Source: Gilliamella apicola (GTDB lineage Bacteria; Pseudomonadota; Gammaproteobacteria; Enterobacterales; Orbaceae). From it: a DNA stretch of 64,000 nt. Positions 8,204 through 16,031 of this stretch are shown piece after piece. The translations under genes and the position numbers were made by a program. Each line of letters opens with the position of its first letter. Position 1 is the stretch's first letter. Under the pieces are notes generated by a model. It was not told where the DNA came from. It saw nothing but the letters and a program-made list of their open reading frames with translations, and did no database searches. The DNA is taken from NCBI RefSeq assembly GCF_000599985.1, contig NZ_CP007445.1:992001-1056000 (forward strand), read 5' to 3'.

Positions 8204-9358
8204 ATGGAATTGAGCGTGAATAATAAAGTGAAACAATCAAAGTTCAAAAGATTATTGGTAATCAGCATTATTATGGCTATTGGTGGTTATTTTTTATATT
8301 TTCATCATTTATTTAAGCAAGACAGAGATTTTGGTTTTGTTGATACAGAAAATATAACTATGGACTATACTATTTATCCTTCAACCATTCCTGAAAACCA
8401 ATTATTACGTATAGAAGAAGCTGAGAGGCTATATCGTCGTGCATTTGACAATCAGGTATATTATGCTGTCGGAGATCCTGATGAGTTAGTAAAACTTATT
8501 AAACATGCTTGGCTGTGGGATAAAAATGCAATGCCCTATTATTATGATCTTCTTCTTTGGCATGACGTATATGACAAAAAAGAAGGTAATATGTCATTTA
8601 CTGAATTTATGAAAAAATATCGCGATCAGTTAGTTGATAATGGTGGCAAACCGTTAGTTGAACCTGTGGTATTTAAAGATCGTAAAATGCTTAGTTATTT
8701 ATGGGATAAATTTGCTGATTTAAAATACCCAAAATTTGCTTTCCAAAAGGGATGGAGATTTAGTCCGTGTAAAGGCGGTAATAATGAGGAATATATTCCA
8801 TGCTCTGATGAACAATTAGAAGAGAGTATTAAATATTTCAATTATGCTCTGGACGGAGGTTATCACTGTTATGAGGATTTAGCAGCACGAATGCTGTTTC
8901 AACAAGGTGCTCATTATAAAGATAACGAATTCAAAAAAATTAATAAATTAACCGAATACCGTAAATCATTAATACCAGAAAGATTAAAACTGGCAATTGA
9001 TTATGCCGAAATAATGGCTGAGCACAGCTCAATTATTGGTATATTAAGGGTGACTGAAGCCTATTTATATGGTTTAGGGCGTGAGCAAGATCCTGTAAAG
9101 GCCTATGCATGGTCACTATTAAGTGATTATGCAAAACAAAAAATTATTGAAATCGATAATAATTTAGCTTGGTATCGTCATCAGCTCCCTCCTGTTTGGG
9201 AATATAATAAGCAAATTCAAACTCGTTTAGAACAAATTCTTACCCCAGAACAAAAACAAGCCGCTCAAAATGAGTTAGCTGAGTTAAAAACCAAAATTAT
9301 TGATTGGAATTATAATCGTTGGCAAGAGCAAATTGATGATTTTCATCCTAAACCTTAA
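8204..9358 (+). CDS. Putative T6SS immunity protein, third copy
   Basis: A 384-residue paralogue with the same leader as copy 2 (MELSVNN instead of MELRVNN). It carries its own substitutions in the body, including AERLYRR for AKELYRR, WLWDKN for WQWDKN, LDGGYHCYEDLAARM and LAWYRHQLPP. It keeps the single transmembrane anchor and the Sel1-like repeat. Retaining three intact copies suggests gene dosage, or recognition of slightly different effector variants such as one linked to the second vgrG outside the window. Function is inferred from context. Confidence 0.6.
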   Translation: MELSVNNKVKQSKFKRLLVISIIMAIGGYFLYFHHLFKQDRDFGFVDTENITMDYTIYPSTIPENQLLRIEEAERLYRRAFDNQVYYAVGDPDELVKLIKHAWLWDKNAMPYYYDLLLWHDVYDKKEGNMSFTEFMKKYRDQLVDNGGKPLVEPVVFKDRKMLSYLWDKFADLKYPKFAFQKGWRFSPCKGGNNEEYIPCSDEQLEESIKYFNYALDGGYHCYEDLAARMLFQQGAHYKDNEFKKINKLTEYRKSLIPERLKLAIDYAEIMAEHSSIIGILRVTEAYLYGLGREQDPVKAYAWSLLSDYAKQKIIEIDNNLAWYRHQLPPVWEYNKQIQTRLEQILTPEQKQAAQNELAELKTKIIDWNYNRWQEQIDDFHPKP

Positions 9359-9771
9359 TTTTGGGAAATTTTTTATGGAACATTATAATTCGTACTAATG
9401 TAAGCCAGATCTGACTGTCATCTATTTTTTATCTGATGGTCAGATTGAAATAGTTTACTTTTCTTCCCAAATAATCTTGTCAAATAAATTTTTATTACAA
9501 TTCTATTAAAGATCGTTACAATTTGCATACTAGGAAATATTTATAAATTTTTACAGTGATTTAGACATTCAATCTTATGTTTTTATTGTAATTATCGTTT
9601 ATGGACATGGTCATTTTTTATTTCTTAAGATTTCAATGTAAAAAAATACAACAGAGTGACATTTGCTGATAAAAATTAATTATTATTAATGTTGTTATTT
9701 ATACAGGTAATGCATAAAATCAATCTTAAGTAGTTTTAGAAAAGATATTTTTTGATGATAGGAATAGAGAT
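9359..9771. other. Gene-free region downstream of the immunity array with a weak hairpin
   Basis: 413 bp of AT-rich sequence. An inverted repeat (ATCTGAC at 9409-9415, GTCAGAT at 9439-9445, extendable through two G-T pairs) could form a hairpin but has no good T run after it, so it is at best a weak terminator of the T6SS operon. The rest presumably holds the promoter of the following esterase gene; no confident promoter elements were picked. Confidence 0.35.
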
Positions 9772-11304
9772 ATGATGAAATATAGTTTATTGTTTTTATC
9801 GGTTTTAAGTTGTTTGGGAGCTTCTGCTTATGCAAAACCACCTTCAATATGGGATTCAACCGAAAGTTGTAAAAGATTACGTGATTTGAAATTAGATAAT
9901 GCAAAAGTAGTAAATACTGAGTTAATTGAAGGAAATTTCACGCCACCGTCCAAATTAGCAGATACATTACGAGGAGCGAAAGCTAAAGAAATCGTTGGGT
10001 TACCACAGATTTGCCGAGTTGAATTAACTATTGATCCTGCTATTAATGTTGAAGTATGGTTGCCAAGCCAATGGAATCATCGTTTACAATCAATTGGTGG
10101 TGGAGGATATGCAGGGTTTATACCATTTGATAAGTTAGCTGTAGCGGCTAAAAATGGTTATGTCACAGCGGCGACCGATACTGGACATGTAGGGAATCTG
10201 GTTGATGGTAAATTTGTCTTTAAAGATGGCAAATTACAAACTGATGCGGTAAGAGATTTTGCACATCGTAGTGTGCATGAAATGACGATAAAAACTAAAC
10301 AAGTTATTGAATCATATTACGGTCAAGCTGCAGATTATTCATATTGGAATGGTTGTTCTACCGGTGGGCGGCAAGGACTAATGGAAGCGCAATGGTACCC
10401 AACTGATTATGATGGTTTATATATTGCAGCACCAGCAATCTATTGGGATAAATTTATACCTGCAGAAATATGGCCACAAGTTGTAATGCAACAAGAGTTA
10501 GGTAGACCTATCGGAAGTGATAAGCTAGATAAAGTTAGAAAAGCGATCATTGAATTTGCGGATGAAAAAGATGGCATTAAAGATGGAATAATTAATGATC
10601 CAACAGCATTAGAGATTAGTGATGATCTTCTTAATCAAGCAGGTCTAAATAAAGATGAAATTCGAACATTAAGAAAAATTTGGCAAGGTCCAACAGATCA
10701 AAATGGAAAGTCTTTATGGTTTAGTATTGAACCCACCGCGCCACTTGATGTATTAGCGGGTAATGAAGGACCTTTTCCTATACCAGTTGATTATTTGAAG
10801 TATTGGATTAAACAAGATCCTAATTTTGATTGGAAAGGTTTAGGATATAAAGGCTATGAAAAATATTTCAATCAATCAGTTAAAATGTTTGCTCCAATAA
10901 TGGGAACTGATGATACAGATTTAAGTCAGTTTAAAAAATTAGGTGGAAAAATGATTATTTGGCATGGATTGGATGATCGTCTTATAGCTCCAAAAGGATC
11001 AATTCAATACTATAACGATGTATTGAAAACCATGGGCGGCAAAGAGAATGTAGATAATTTTGCGAAACTTTATTTAGCACCTGGTGTTGATCATTGTAAT
11101 GGTGGTGATGGCCCAGATAAAATTAATGGTTTTGAAACATTAGTTAATTGGGTTGAGAAAAAACAAACACCAACGACTCTAATAGCTAAAAAAATAAAAA
11201 ATGGTCAAGTCACCATGCAACGACCTTTATGTCAATATCCTCAACAAACAATATATACAGGTAACGGTGATACCAATAACCCTGAAAATTTTGTATGTAA
11301 ATAA
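9772..11304 (+). CDS. Secreted tannase/feruloyl esterase family protein
   Basis: A 510-residue alpha/beta hydrolase of the tannase family (Pfam Tannase), which cleaves ester bonds of plant phenolics such as galloyl or feruloyl esters. A signal peptide is visible (cleavage expected after ASAYA, near residue 21), so it acts in the periplasm or outside. The family's CS-D-HC signature is present: nucleophile Ser196 in GCSTGGRQG, Asp401 or Asp402 in GLDDRL, and His441 next to Cys442 in VDHCNGG. The Cys195-Cys442 disulfide typical of the family is therefore possible. Substrate cannot be read from sequence. It stands alone between the T6SS island and gene debris, with a strong terminator after it. 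Two adjacent ATGs (9772, 9775) make the exact start uncertain by one codon. Confidence 0.85.
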   Translation: MMKYSLLFLSVLSCLGASAYAKPPSIWDSTESCKRLRDLKLDNAKVVNTELIEGNFTPPSKLADTLRGAKAKEIVGLPQICRVELTIDPAINVEVWLPSQWNHRLQSIGGGGYAGFIPFDKLAVAAKNGYVTAATDTGHVGNLVDGKFVFKDGKLQTDAVRDFAHRSVHEMTIKTKQVIESYYGQAADYSYWNGCSTGGRQGLMEAQWYPTDYDGLYIAAPAIYWDKFIPAEIWPQVVMQQELGRPIGSDKLDKVRKAIIEFADEKDGIKDGIINDPTALEISDDLLNQAGLNKDEIRTLRKIWQGPTDQNGKSLWFSIEPTAPLDVLAGNEGPFPIPVDYLKYWIKQDPNFDWKGLGYKGYEKYFNQSVKMFAPIMGTDDTDLSQFKKLGGKMIIWHGLDDRLIAPKGSIQYYNDVLKTMGGKENVDNFAKLYLAPGVDHCNGGDGPDKINGFETLVNWVEKKQTPTTLIAKKIKNGQVTMQRPLCQYPQQTIYTGNGDTNNPENFVCK

Positions 11305-11312
11305 TTCAGTAA

Positions 11313-11347
11313 CTAGCTAACCTAAATATTGGGTTAGCTAGCTTTTT
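11313..11347 (+). terminator. Rho-independent terminator after the tannase-family gene
   Basis: A 10-bp perfect stem (CTAGCTAACC at 11313-11322, GGTTAGCTAG at 11332-11341) is followed by CTTTTT. It lies just after the esterase stop codon. Confidence 0.8.
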
Positions 11348-11456
11348 AATGCTTAAAGCGCACATTAGTTTCTTTTATGTTGAAATTAGCCTTTTATGTG
11401 TGCGCAAATAAGAGTTTTTGGCATCATCTATCTTTTATTTTAACCATTGAGTTTAC

Positions 11457-11491
11457 AATGAAATGATATAGACTCCTGAATATTTTTTACA
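11457..11491 (+). repeat. 35-bp dispersed intergenic repeat, copy A
   Basis: AATGAAATGATATAGACTCC and the next 15 bp recur at 61878-61912 with a single difference (C to T). Both copies lie in decayed, gene-free sequence near T6SS material. The origin is unknown; a remnant of a mobile-element end is one possibility. Confidence 0.7.
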
Positions 11492-11588
11492 TGATATAGC
11501 CGTTATAAATTTAAAAATGCATATAATCTAAAAATTTCTGAAGTACTTTAAGACAAAATCAATCTATAAAATTAGCTCTAAAAAATTT

Positions 11589-11783
11589 TCAATAAATCGC
11601 TGGTACAATCCCATTTGCTAGATACAAAATTTGATAGATATTTTTTTGTTGGCTAGCTGGTTTTTCCTTGAAAAAAGTAAACAAAGTATATTGCCATTTG
11701 TCGGGATTATAGATGACGACATTGCCTACCTGATCTTGGTGTTTAGTTATTTTGAAACTAAAATTTTTCAGTTTAGCTTGCAC
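11589..11783 (-). CDS. Short open frame of unknown status (probable remnant)
   Basis: A 64-codon frame beginning with GTG, without a convincing ribosome binding site. It can be extended upstream on the same frame to a stop within the neighbouring LysR remnant. The product is slightly basic (FKITKHQDQVGNVVIYNPD, then WQYTLFTFFKE) and I recognise no family. Because it sits in a 1-kb stretch of gene debris, it is more likely the tail of a lost gene than an expressed one. Confidence 0.2.
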   Translation of the reverse strand: MQAKLKNFSFKITKHQDQVGNVVIYNPDKWQYTLFTFFKEKPASQQKNIYQILYLANGIVPAIY

Positions 11784-11791
11784 AGGTATAG

Positions 11792-12307
11792 CATGATGTT
11801 CTTCTAATACATACTTTTAAAGGTAAACTTACATTATTAATTTCGGAACTTTTATTTCAGTTTCTGGTTATTGAAACGAAAAAATATTGCCTTGAATCCA
11901 CAGAAATTATTATTAAACGAACCTGTGATATATCTAATGCAATTCATCATCATTATTATGATGAAGTAATTACTTTTGAAAAATTTAAACATCCTGATTA
12001 TCTTTTAACAAAAACTGAAAATTTACCGATTGCTTTTTTACAAAGTCAATCAATTGAGACGCCCGATCTTTTACCAATATTTATCAATAATGATGAACAT
12101 TGCCCATTAAGAACCAAAACGCTTACTTTAAATTATCCATCCGAAAATCTTATTACGGTTGATTCTTTAAGCCAAATATTAAATCTTGTCGAAAAAGGAC
12201 AAGGTATAGCATTGTTGCCAATTTTTTTAATGAAAGATAAATTCAAAACCATTAATAATCATTGCGACTTTGTTAAATATTATGGTTATCAACATAATGG
12301 CGTTTAA
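11792..12307 (+). pseudogene. Remnant of a LysR-type regulator (effector-binding domain only)
   Basis: Reading the plus strand after a TAG at 11789-11791 gives 171 codons with no in-frame ATG near the beginning. The peptide begins FKGKLTLLISELLFQFLV and ends with a LVEKGQGIALLPIFLM segment then a TAA. This order (core strand after the linker helix, and the Gly-x-Gly-Ile-Ala-x-Leu-Pro motif near the end) is that of the LysR substrate-binding domain. The DNA-binding HTH and the linker helix are absent, so the gene is truncated and almost certainly non-functional. It precedes a convergent AraC gene by 17 bp. Confidence 0.65.
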
Positions 12308-12324
12308 TTTTTACTAAAATCGTA

Positions 12325-13191
12325 TTATTTTTGAGATAACTTACTGTGATATTGTCGACGGTATTCGGTTGGTGAACGTTCGGTTTTTTTTCTAAAAATT
12401 CGACAAAAATAGTTACTATCTTTAAAACCTGAAGCATGGGCAATCTCTTTTATATTTAAATCATAGTTTTTAAGCAATGATTTGGCATATTCTAAACGGA
12501 TTTGATTTAAATATTCATTCAGTCCAATCTTTCCTTCACGTTGGAATAAATGTGATAAGTAATTAGGAGAGATATAGAACATTTTCGCTAAAAAGTCGCG
12601 TGTCACATCTTCTCGAAAATGCGTATCAATATACTGGCGAATCGCTTCAAATAAACTGGTGGTTTTTGAGGCGGTTTCAATATCGGCGTTGAGCAAATCA
12701 AGCGTATTACTAAGTAAGCTTTGAATAAGAAAATAAGCGGTTTGATTCTGTTCTGACGGTTGGTTATGCCAAGTAAGTTCCGCAATCGCTTGAATAATAA
12801 AGGTACCAACACGTGGCCCGCGTCTTGCAATATTGAGTTGACCTTTAGGAATTATCTGCGCGCCATCCCAATGTAATAAACTCAGACCAATTTGTTGTTT
12901 ACCAAATAAAATACTTAAAATGGTAACAGGCTTTTGCCACAGAGGTTTATTCCAACTATTAGAGGTCACATAGAGAATATCATTGGGATACAAAGTATTA
13001 CTGATTTGTTCACCTCTATCATTTGCCCATAATATTTTTTGTTGACCTTTGATAATGATCTCTATACGAGGAAAATTAACTTGGTAAGAAAGAACAGGAG
13101 CTAATGAAGAATTATTGGCAAAATATATCTTATTGATATTGATAATTTTGTTTGCAAATTGTTTCAGTATTTGTTCAATAGATAAATCCAT
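12325..13191 (-). CDS. AraC-family transcriptional regulator
   Basis: A 288-residue regulator. The N-terminal half (to about residue 170) has a cupin-like sensing domain. The C-terminal about 100 residues hold the two AraC helix-turn-helix units: ISPNYLSHLFQREGKIGLNE for the first, and IKEIAHASGFKDSNYFCRIF followed by SPTEYRRQ for the second, the classic family signature. The effector ligand and targets are unknown. It faces the LysR remnant; the nearest possible targets are the tannase-family gene and fsaA, which is divergent. The region between this gene and fsaA is 514 bp. Confidence 0.88.
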   Translation of the reverse strand: MDLSIEQILKQFANKIININKIYFANNSSLAPVLSYQVNFPRIEIIIKGQQKILWANDRGEQISNTLYPNDILYVTSNSWNKPLWQKPVTILSILFGKQQIGLSLLHWDGAQIIPKGQLNIARRGPRVGTFIIQAIAELTWHNQPSEQNQTAYFLIQSLLSNTLDLLNADIETASKTTSLFEAIRQYIDTHFREDVTRDFLAKMFYISPNYLSHLFQREGKIGLNEYLNQIRLEYAKSLLKNYDLNIKEIAHASGFKDSNYFCRIFRKKTERSPTEYRRQYHSKLSQK

Positions 13192-13705
13192 AAAAACACT
13201 CCAGCTAAATTAATTTATACTAGCCAAATTTTTTATATAACAATTGGTTAGACAGCATAATCTGAGGTGAACACATGATGTGCGACATAAAGTAGGTGCA
13301 TAGTAGGAAAGGGCAACAATATTTTTGATTAATAATGGAAAAATTATCCTGATTCAATTGCTGTTTTACCATTAATTTTATAGATGAAATAAAACCATAA
13401 TTTATCATGTTTTATTTCTATTTTGTAGTGACACTATTTTCACTTTTTAATCTTTAATATACACAACATTGCAATTTATGACATTTAAAAATATAAACAT
13501 AGCATTGTTTCAATATTTATAGTAATTAATTCTATTATTTTTTGATTATGTGATCAGAGTCTCATTTTTATTTATAGCATACAAAAATCCAGTAAATGAC
13601 AGATTCGTCTTCTAGGTTTTTGAATAAATATTCTTTACTATCATAATATTATTCATGTACTACTTTTTTTATGTAAAGATTAATTATCCAAGTTAGGAGT
13701 TCAAT
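13192..13705. promoter_or_regulatory. Divergent intergenic region between the AraC gene and fsaA, with a CRP-like site
   Basis: No gene is supported here; a 62-codon minus-strand frame is low in quality. TGTGATCAGAGTCTCA at 13549-13564 matches the CRP core TGTGA-N6-TCACA at 9 of 10 positions and lies about 140 bp upstream of fsaA. The fsaA ribosome binding site (TTAGGAG) is at about 13692-13698. Confidence 0.4.
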
Positions 13706-14368
13706 ATGGAACTATATTTAGATACAGCCGATATTGAGGCAATTAAGCGTTTAGCACCCGTGTTACCAATTAATGGGGTAACAACAAACCCGAGTATTGT
13801 GGCAAAGTCAGGTAAAGCCATTTTTGCGTTGTTAGATGAGTTGCAAGATGTATTAGGTTACGATAAGTTGCTATTTGCACAAGTGCTAGCAAGTGATGCA
13901 AAAGGGATGATTAAAGAAGCCAAACAACTTAGAGAAGTCGTACCGTCCATTGTGATTAAAATTCCCGTTAATGCACAAGGTTTAATTGCTATTAAGGAGT
14001 TAACTCAACAGGGAATTACAACGTTAGGAACAGCAGTCTATGGTGCTGTGCAAGGATTTTTGGCGGCACTTGCCGGTGCGAAATACATAGCTCCCTATGT
14101 GAATCGCATTGATGCTCAAGGTGGCAACAGTAAAGATACGGTTTTAGAATTACAAAAGTTGCTTGATTTGCATTGCCCTGAATCAGTGGTGTTAGCAGCA
14201 AGTTTTAGAACACCAAGACAAGCATTAGACTGCATGTTAGCGGGTTGTAAAGCTATTACCTTACCTGTAAATGTGGCAGAATTATTTATCTCTGATCCTG
14301 CAGTTGAAGCGGCAGTGGCTAAGTTTGATCAAGATTGGTGTAGCGCATTTGGTGCATTAGAATATTAA
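13706..14368 (+). CDS. fsaA: Fructose-6-phosphate aldolase
   Basis: 220 residues, the usual length of the small transaldolase-like FSA group. The E. coli enzymes catalyse reversible cleavage of fructose 6-phosphate to dihydroxyacetone and glyceraldehyde 3-phosphate. Schiff-base Lys85 lies in VIKIPVN, and [39 protein letters not shown] and [12 protein letters not shown] match E. coli FsaA. It stands alone with a good ribosome binding site and a CRP-like site upstream. I cannot separate fsaA from its paralogue fsaB with certainty. Confidence 0.93.
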   Translation: MELYLDTADIEAIKRLAPVLPINGVTTNPSIVAKSGKAIFALLDELQDVLGYDKLLFAQVLASDAKGMIKEAKQLREVVPSIVIKIPVNAQGLIAIKELTQQGITTLGTAVYGAVQGFLAALAGAKYIAPYVNRIDAQGGNSKDTVLELQKLLDLHCPESVVLAASFRTPRQALDCMLAGCKAITLPVNVAELFISDPAVEAAVAKFDQDWCSAFGALEY

Positions 14369-14558
14369 TTCTATCTTGTAAGCTATTTTTTAGGTTAGTA
14401 ATATTCTTTATTTGTATAAATCTTATTTTATTAAATTTAAGTGGAACAAATGAGTTTTATTTTTAAACTGAAAGATAGCGTTTTTTTTGATATTTTGCTG
14501 TATGATAATTCAATATTCAAAAGCAACAATATCCATAAAAAATATAAGGATTTAACTA

Positions 14559-15356
14559 ATGGCAGATACTCATCAAAAATCAAAAAAATTCATTGTTAAT
14601 GCGTTATTAACGGTATTAAAAGTTGAAACCATTTCACCGAGCTTTATACGTGTACAGTTTAGTAGTAATAAACCGTTTACAGTTGATCCTGCGTGGGTTT
14701 GTCCTCATGTTAAATTGCTTTTTCCTGAACCAGTCTCAGGCGAAATTTTATTTCCTAAACTAGATGAAGATAATAAGATTGTGGTAAGTGATAAAGTTCG
14801 ACAATTGGCGCGCAGTTATAGTGTACGTGAATTTGATGATGTGACTAATCAGTTATTTGTTGATTTTGCGATTCATGAAGGTGGTTTGGCTACTGTTTGG
14901 TCAAGACAAGCTAAAGTTGGAGATCAGATCGGTTTGGTCGGTTCTGCCGGTAAACTGTCGTTTAATGATGATTGTTTGGTTTTGATGGGAGATATTTCAG
15001 CCGCACCAGCAATCTGTTATACACTAGAACATTTACCTGAAAAGCAAAAAGTTTATGCATTTATTCAGGTTAATCATGCTAATGATATTGTGCCACTACC
15101 AGATAATGAAAATGTGCAAGTTAGATGGTTAATTTTAGATAATATTAACCCAGATCAACTAGTCGATGCAGTAATAAATACTGAATTTGACGAACAAGAT
15201 GAAGTTATGTTTTGGGGCGGAATGGAAAGTTCATTAGCACAGCAATTACGGCGAGCACTAAAAGATAAATATACTCAGCTCGCACCAGAAAAAATTCATA
15301 TCACGAGCTATTGGCGTAAGGGTTATGCTGAAGGTGAGTTTAAGCATCGTGACTAA
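14559..15356 (+). CDS. Siderophore-interacting FAD-dependent ferric reductase family protein
   Basis: A 265-residue cytoplasmic flavoprotein of the SIP family (ViuB/YqjH type), which releases iron from imported ferric siderophores by reduction. The FAD-binding motif RSYSVR is at residues 85-90. The NAD(P)H-binding half has GDISAAPAICYTLEHLP, and the C-terminal signature YWRKGYAEGEF resembles the family's YWRxGxAE motif. It is followed by acpH after 18 bp, so the two may share a transcript although their functions are unrelated. No siderophore synthesis or uptake genes are in the window. Confidence 0.85.
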   Translation: MADTHQKSKKFIVNALLTVLKVETISPSFIRVQFSSNKPFTVDPAWVCPHVKLLFPEPVSGEILFPKLDEDNKIVVSDKVRQLARSYSVREFDDVTNQLFVDFAIHEGGLATVWSRQAKVGDQIGLVGSAGKLSFNDDCLVLMGDISAAPAICYTLEHLPEKQKVYAFIQVNHANDIVPLPDNENVQVRWLILDNINPDQLVDAVINTEFDEQDEVMFWGGMESSLAQQLRRALKDKYTQLAPEKIHITSYWRKGYAEGEFKHRD

Positions 15357-15374
15357 TTAATCATAATAGATATT

Positions 15375-15962
15375 ATGAATATTTTAGCGCATTTGCATTT
15401 AGCTTCATTAGTTAGTAGTTCATTAATTGGCAATACAGTAGCAGATTTTGTTAAAGGTGATCCTTATATAACTTATGCTAACGATATTGCCGATGGGATT
15501 ATGTTACATCGCAAAATCGATAACATGACCGATAGTTTGCTAGAAGTGAAGCAAGCAAAATTATTGTTTCGCCAAACACATCGGCGGGTGGCGTCAATTG
15601 CATTGGATATCGTGTGGGATCACTTTTTATCAAAACAGTGGTTGACCTTTGGCATTATGGGAACTGTTAGGGAATTTAATCAATATACTAAACAGCAAAT
15701 CCAACCTTTTATTACTCAATATCCAATTGATTATCAGAATTTTATGCAAGCTATGTGGCAAGGTGAATGGCTAGAAAACTATGCCTCAATTGATTTTATT
15801 GAAAAGGTATTAAGTGGTATGGCAAAGAGAAGACCCAAACTCTTTTTATTGAAAGAAAACATCATTGATATTCAGCAAAATTATTCTGAGTTAAAAGCAT
15901 TATTTGCTATTTTATATCCTAAGATAAGCACTGCAGTGGTCTCGTCCAAATTTATTTTATAA
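15375..15962 (+). CDS. acpH: Acyl carrier protein phosphodiesterase
   Basis: 195 residues, matching E. coli AcpH (193). It removes the 4'-phosphopantetheine arm from acyl carrier protein. MNILAHLHLA, the conserved GNTVADFVKGDP, the metal-ligand-rich HRKIDNMTD segment, DIVWDHFLS and GMAKRRP are all in place. HD-like metal-dependent fold by family knowledge. It ends just before an inverted repeat that separates it from the convergent hydrolase gene. Confidence 0.92.
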   Translation: MNILAHLHLASLVSSSLIGNTVADFVKGDPYITYANDIADGIMLHRKIDNMTDSLLEVKQAKLLFRQTHRRVASIALDIVWDHFLSKQWLTFGIMGTVREFNQYTKQQIQPFITQYPIDYQNFMQAMWQGEWLENYASIDFIEKVLSGMAKRRPKLFLLKENIIDIQQNYSELKALFAILYPKISTAVVSSKFIL

Positions 15963-15967
15963 AGATT

Positions 15968-16014
15968 TTAACTATCGGTATAAAATTAGCTTAGTAACAT
16001 AAACCGATAGTTAA
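15968..16014. terminator. Putative bidirectional terminator between convergent genes
   Basis: A perfect 12-bp inverted repeat (TTAACTATCGGT at 15968-15979, ACCGATAGTTAA at 16003-16014) with a 23-nt loop lies between acpH and the minus-strand hydrolase. The loop is long and T runs are poor, so terminator function is likely from position rather than structure alone. Confidence 0.5.
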
Positions 16015-16031
16015 AGAACATTTCTTGATAA

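Larger units (their letters stand above)
5891..9358 (+). repeat. 1230-bp tandem array (about 2.8 units) carrying three paralogous genes
   Basis: The same landmark (ATGGACTATACTATTTA) occurs at 5900, 7130 and 8360, exactly 1230 bp apart. Units run 5891-7120, 7121-8350 and 8351-9358 (the last lacks the intergenic/leader part). Each unit covers the body of one gene, a conserved 75-bp spacer and the leader of the next gene. Similarity stops abruptly after the third stop codon. The first gene keeps a different leader, so the array appears to have grown by unequal recombination after it was fused behind the effector. Confidence 0.92.

Noticed and set aside
5891..9358. CRISPR or phage origin of the tandem repeat
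   Set aside because: The unit is a 1230-bp gene-sized repeat with no short direct repeats, spacers, integrase or phage genes nearby.
9695..9904. 69-codon minus-strand frame overlapping the start of the tannase-family gene
   Set aside because: It runs antisense through a signal peptide coding region, has a biased Tyr/Ile/Lys composition and no supporting motif.
13220..13408. 62-codon minus-strand frame in the fsaA upstream region
   Set aside because: No ribosome binding site, no recognisable domain and it lies where regulatory sequence is expected.
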